From Clusia tigrina (lineage: Eukaryota; Arthropoda; Insecta; Diptera; Clusiidae), in the NCBI GenBank assembly GCA_920105625.2, contig OV050033.1, positions 12,730,001-12,794,000 on the forward strand: DNA of 64,000 nt, read 5' to 3'. Under the pieces are notes generated by a model. That model was given only the letters and a program-made list of their open reading frames with translations, had not been told where the DNA came from and did not search any database. Shown one piece after another: positions 61,191 through 64,000 of this stretch. The position numbers were made by a program, and so were the translations under genes. The first letter of the stretch is position 1; every line of letters starts with the position of its first letter.

Positions 61191-61740
61191 GGAGATATTC
61201 AAATTACTTTTGAAATCAATACCCAAACAAATTAAAACAATCAAATCAAAAGATTAAAATCAATATATATCAAATAGGAATAGAAAAACTCAAGTCCCCG
61301 GGTACTTTTACTAATTTTCTAATTATTGTTTTAAAATACTTTTCAAATCCAAATTTCTATTTATTAATTTTATTTATTTCCATAGTTTCGTAAATAAAAT
61401 AAAGAAATGCAATACGAGTTAATAACAGAAAGTCCTTCCAGACAATGTAACCTTCCTAACAGTGCCCAGGAATAGTTTCTACAACATTGCACTAATAATG
61501 AAAATTGTAAATTTAAGTATGTGAAGCACGTATTAGGGTTATAGCGTTTGTAAAGAGGTCCTTATGCTATTACTTTGGAGAGTTGCCTAATTCAAAAATA
61601 ACTCTTTTATAAGTCTCTCAAATTATATTACCCTTCTCCTCTTCTGATTTTCCTTGCGTTGGGGTAATGAATACTAGCAACTAAGAACAACCGAAAAGAA
61701 AAGATTTACAAAGATAGAAGCATTTTCCAGACATTGCCAG

Positions 61741-61807
61741 ACGGCAAGATTCGCACCCGCTACCCTACAGTGTGAGTCTATCATGCTTACCACTACACCA
61801 CAGAGGA
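61741..61807 (-). mobile_element. tRNA-like SINE head
   Basis: Read on the minus strand: TCCTCTGTGGTGTAGTGGTA (a good A box), then AAGCATGATAGACTCACACT, then GCGGGTGCGAATCTTGCC (B box). It matches the head of the 12.63-kb SINE. It resembles tRNA-Val/Asp/Glu A boxes but cannot fold as a proper tRNA (the acceptor stem does not pair), so it is a SINE head or a tRNA pseudogene. The SINE body does not follow on the far side. Confidence 0.65.
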
Positions 61808-62904
61808 CAACTATACAGAATTAAAACGCCTATTTATTCTCTAAAGTAAGACCATAAGACCCCTCCTTCGATTTGTCTATGATGACTACTTCTTAGACCA
61901 ACTTTTATTCCCTCAAATGAATGCTTTATTTCATATTCCGCACGCATGCTTCTCATATATAACCAAAACATGACTTTTTGCACATATGCTCACCAGTTGT
62001 GTTGACGCTCTGACGGCTTCGGGGCAATCAGCAGCCACACAGCATAGTTTTATGGCAATCTATGCTCACACATTACTGCCTGTGGCACCCCCCGCGCTCT
62101 ACCAACAACTCTATTAACTCAAACTTGTCAGCGTTATTGCTTTTTATTTTATTTCTATTTTATTGTGTTTTTTTTTTTTGTTATATTTTGCAAAATAACA
62201 ATTTGCCGCCTATTTTTTATGGTACGTTAATTGTTCGTGGGCGTATAAGCCACGCATGCTCTGTTAATTAAATTACTATGAGACGTTTTACTTATGGGCA
62301 AATTTTATAGGCAATTAGGCAAATAGGCACACATTCAGACTGAAATAAATTGTCTCGAATAACGAAAATAAATCAACACAGAGAAACTACTTACAAGGCG
62401 CACATGTCTGGCTGACAAAACAGTCATAATTCATTGGATTTGCGGTGAGCAAATTCAGTTGAGCGACAGACGTACACAAAATCAGGCAAATTAACTTACA
62501 CTGCGAGCGTACTCGCAATTTGTTATGGAAGTCAATGATATTGCAATTACCCAAAAACTACGGCATTTCCGTTGGAAGTCACGCCGGAAGGGATTTTTGT
62601 GGTAAAAGTTGCCGCTTGTAAAAGTTCCGTACACAAAAGTTTGCGATTAGTTGCAGAAGCATAGGGAAAAGTTCATCTATAATTTTGGCATTAACCTGAG
62701 GCATTTCATAGAAGGAATTTAGCGGCAATCGCATTCTTTTCTCTAGGGATTGAATGAGAATCCAACAGTGTTCGTATAGGTATATGCGCAATCTTGTGGG
62801 AATCCCATTGAAAGACAAAATTTTGATTTATACGAATATATAATAAAGGAGAACCAATTTCAGAACAAAATTTTGAAAATTTTAATATATAGACTACAGA
62901 ATAT

Positions 62905-63080
62905 CTATCAACTAGCACTCAGTGGGACGCAGGTTCTAATCCTGCCCCGGGCTTGGTCTCAAAAAAGCTTCTTATCAAAAAAATTTTTTTCTCTTCGAGT
63001 CGAAGGTCTCAGTAGCTAATGCTCATTCCCAAACTCCTTGGATTCATAATTAATTATGGTGTAAGGTATAATAATAATAA
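62905..63080 (+). mobile_element. tRNA-derived SINE copy
   Basis: The B box GCAGGTTCTAATCC is followed by TGCCCCGGGCTTGGTCTCAA, a T-rich loop, CTTCGAGTCGAAGGTCTCAG, TGCTCATTCCCAAACTCCTT and the tail AATTAATTATGGTGTAAGGT with ATAATAATAATAAT. The body matches the 12.63-kb copy throughout. The tail ends in (ATA)n, a usual SINE/LINE 3' end. Confidence 0.75.
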
Positions 63081-63925
63081 TCTATCAACAAATGGGTTAG
63101 GTCTGCAATTTCAGTTTCTCTGAAGAACCTACGAATATTCTGTATAAACAATACTATTGCACAATAGCTCCCGTTTGGTCGGAGTCCTTCATGGCTTTTA
63201 ATAATAACAATCAACAATACTATGAAGTAACAATAATAATAATACCATTCAATTGAATTGATTTTCTAGTTTGCTATTCATAACCTGCGAAACATAACCA
63301 TGGAGAATATTAGAGTTATTTAAATAGCATTTCACCGATCTTTCTGATTGTTCCTCAGTTATAGCCCCGACCTGTCTCGTCAACCACATTAACAAATAGT
63401 GCTTTATACATATCAGCACGTTGCTAAAATTTTGCAAATTGGTTTTAGAGCTAAACTGTTTGCTGCATATTAGTTATCAGCAATAAGCCCGCATAAAATG
63501 GCTTACTTTCAAACCCAAGAAGGTATTTAATAATCACAATTTGAGTGCAATTAAATGCGTTCCAAAACGGGGTTTCGCAAGTATGGAGATGTGATACGCA
63601 AAGACACACTGAACTTAATGCCTGTGCCTACAATTCCGCAATAATCATTAATTCAATAATCTACGACTTCCCCTCCCATTGGTTTCTGACAAAACTAATT
63701 TATTTTCGTCAAGAACGCTATTTACCTTTTTATTTATGAGGCTGAGCAAATAAAATGAATTATTTTACATCGACTTTCACGTAGTTTTTTGTTTGTTTGT
63801 TATATTTAACTTGCGATTCCGTGCTTCTGCTATTTTGCTTGTCATTTGTCATTTAACAAACTCGCTTCAGTGACAACCAAAAACAACACCAACAAAAGTG
63901 GCTGCAGTAATTATATAGTTTCTAT
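63081..63925. other. gene-free stretch at the window end
   Basis: No gene or element recognised. Short open frames only. Confidence 0.5.
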
Positions 63926-63929
63926 TGCG

Positions 63930-63930
63930 G

Positions 63931-63970
<40 letters not shown>
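63930..63970. repeat. (TTG)n microsatellite
   Basis: About thirteen TTG trinucleotides, near the right edge of the window. Confidence 0.95.
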
Positions 63971-64000
63971 CGTCGGTGTGATTTGTATGTCGCTTATATA

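Noticed and set aside
61741..61807. Functional tRNA gene on the minus strand
   Set aside because: A and B boxes are present, but the acceptor and anticodon stems do not pair; better read as a SINE head.
1..64000. CRISPR arrays, operons or bacterial features
   Set aside because: All repeats are contiguous minisatellites or dispersed elements without spacers, and genes have spliceosomal introns.

Overview
The window looks like nuclear DNA of a higher dipteran, most likely a true fruit fly (Tephritidae) or a close relative. The reasons are very AT-rich non-coding DNA, short GT-AG introns inside fly-like coding exons, decayed Jockey-type LINE fragments, tRNA-derived SINEs, and two genes with clear dipteran counterparts. 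Only about 10 kb of the 64 kb is convincingly coding. There is no CRISPR array, operon or other prokaryotic feature.

Region by region. 1-8.0 kb is gene-free apart from a LINE relic and a SINE scrap. 8.0-10.05 kb (+) holds a complete two-exon secreted C-type lectin gene. 10.1-17.0 kb is an AT-rich desert with a decayed Jockey RT fragment (11.3-11.95 kb), a GC-normal block with a TATA box (12.1-12.5 kb), a SINE flanked by 45-bp repeats (12.58-12.92 kb) and about 3 kb of A/T low complexity. 17.24-32.44 kb (-) is a long DOCK-family Rho GEF of the zizimin (DOCK-D) type, the Drosophila Zir orthologue. I resolved thirteen exons; all intron phases agree and they give one 2,231-residue open protein. 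Its amino-terminal exon or exons were not found.

Two introns of this GEF carry other genes on the opposite strand. The 4.7-kb intron holds a two-exon, 683-aa, largely disordered protein with a near-perfect PAM2 (PABP MLLE-binding) motif near its N-terminus, followed by eight tandem pentapeptides. The 2.7-kb intron holds two identical tRNA-Trp(CCA) genes.

32.6-64 kb has no gene I can support. It holds a 0.9-kb GA tract, a 1.3-kb degenerate minisatellite, LINE relics at 37.1 and 46.3 kb (the latter with a 33-bp tandem expansion), a three-copy 134-bp tandem repeat, several local duplications, two more SINE pieces and microsatellites. It may be upstream intron and flank of the GEF gene.

The best candidate for something undescribed is the nested PAM2 protein. 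The rest of the novelty is repeat biology: a SINE family, in-frame tandem expansions and purine tracts.
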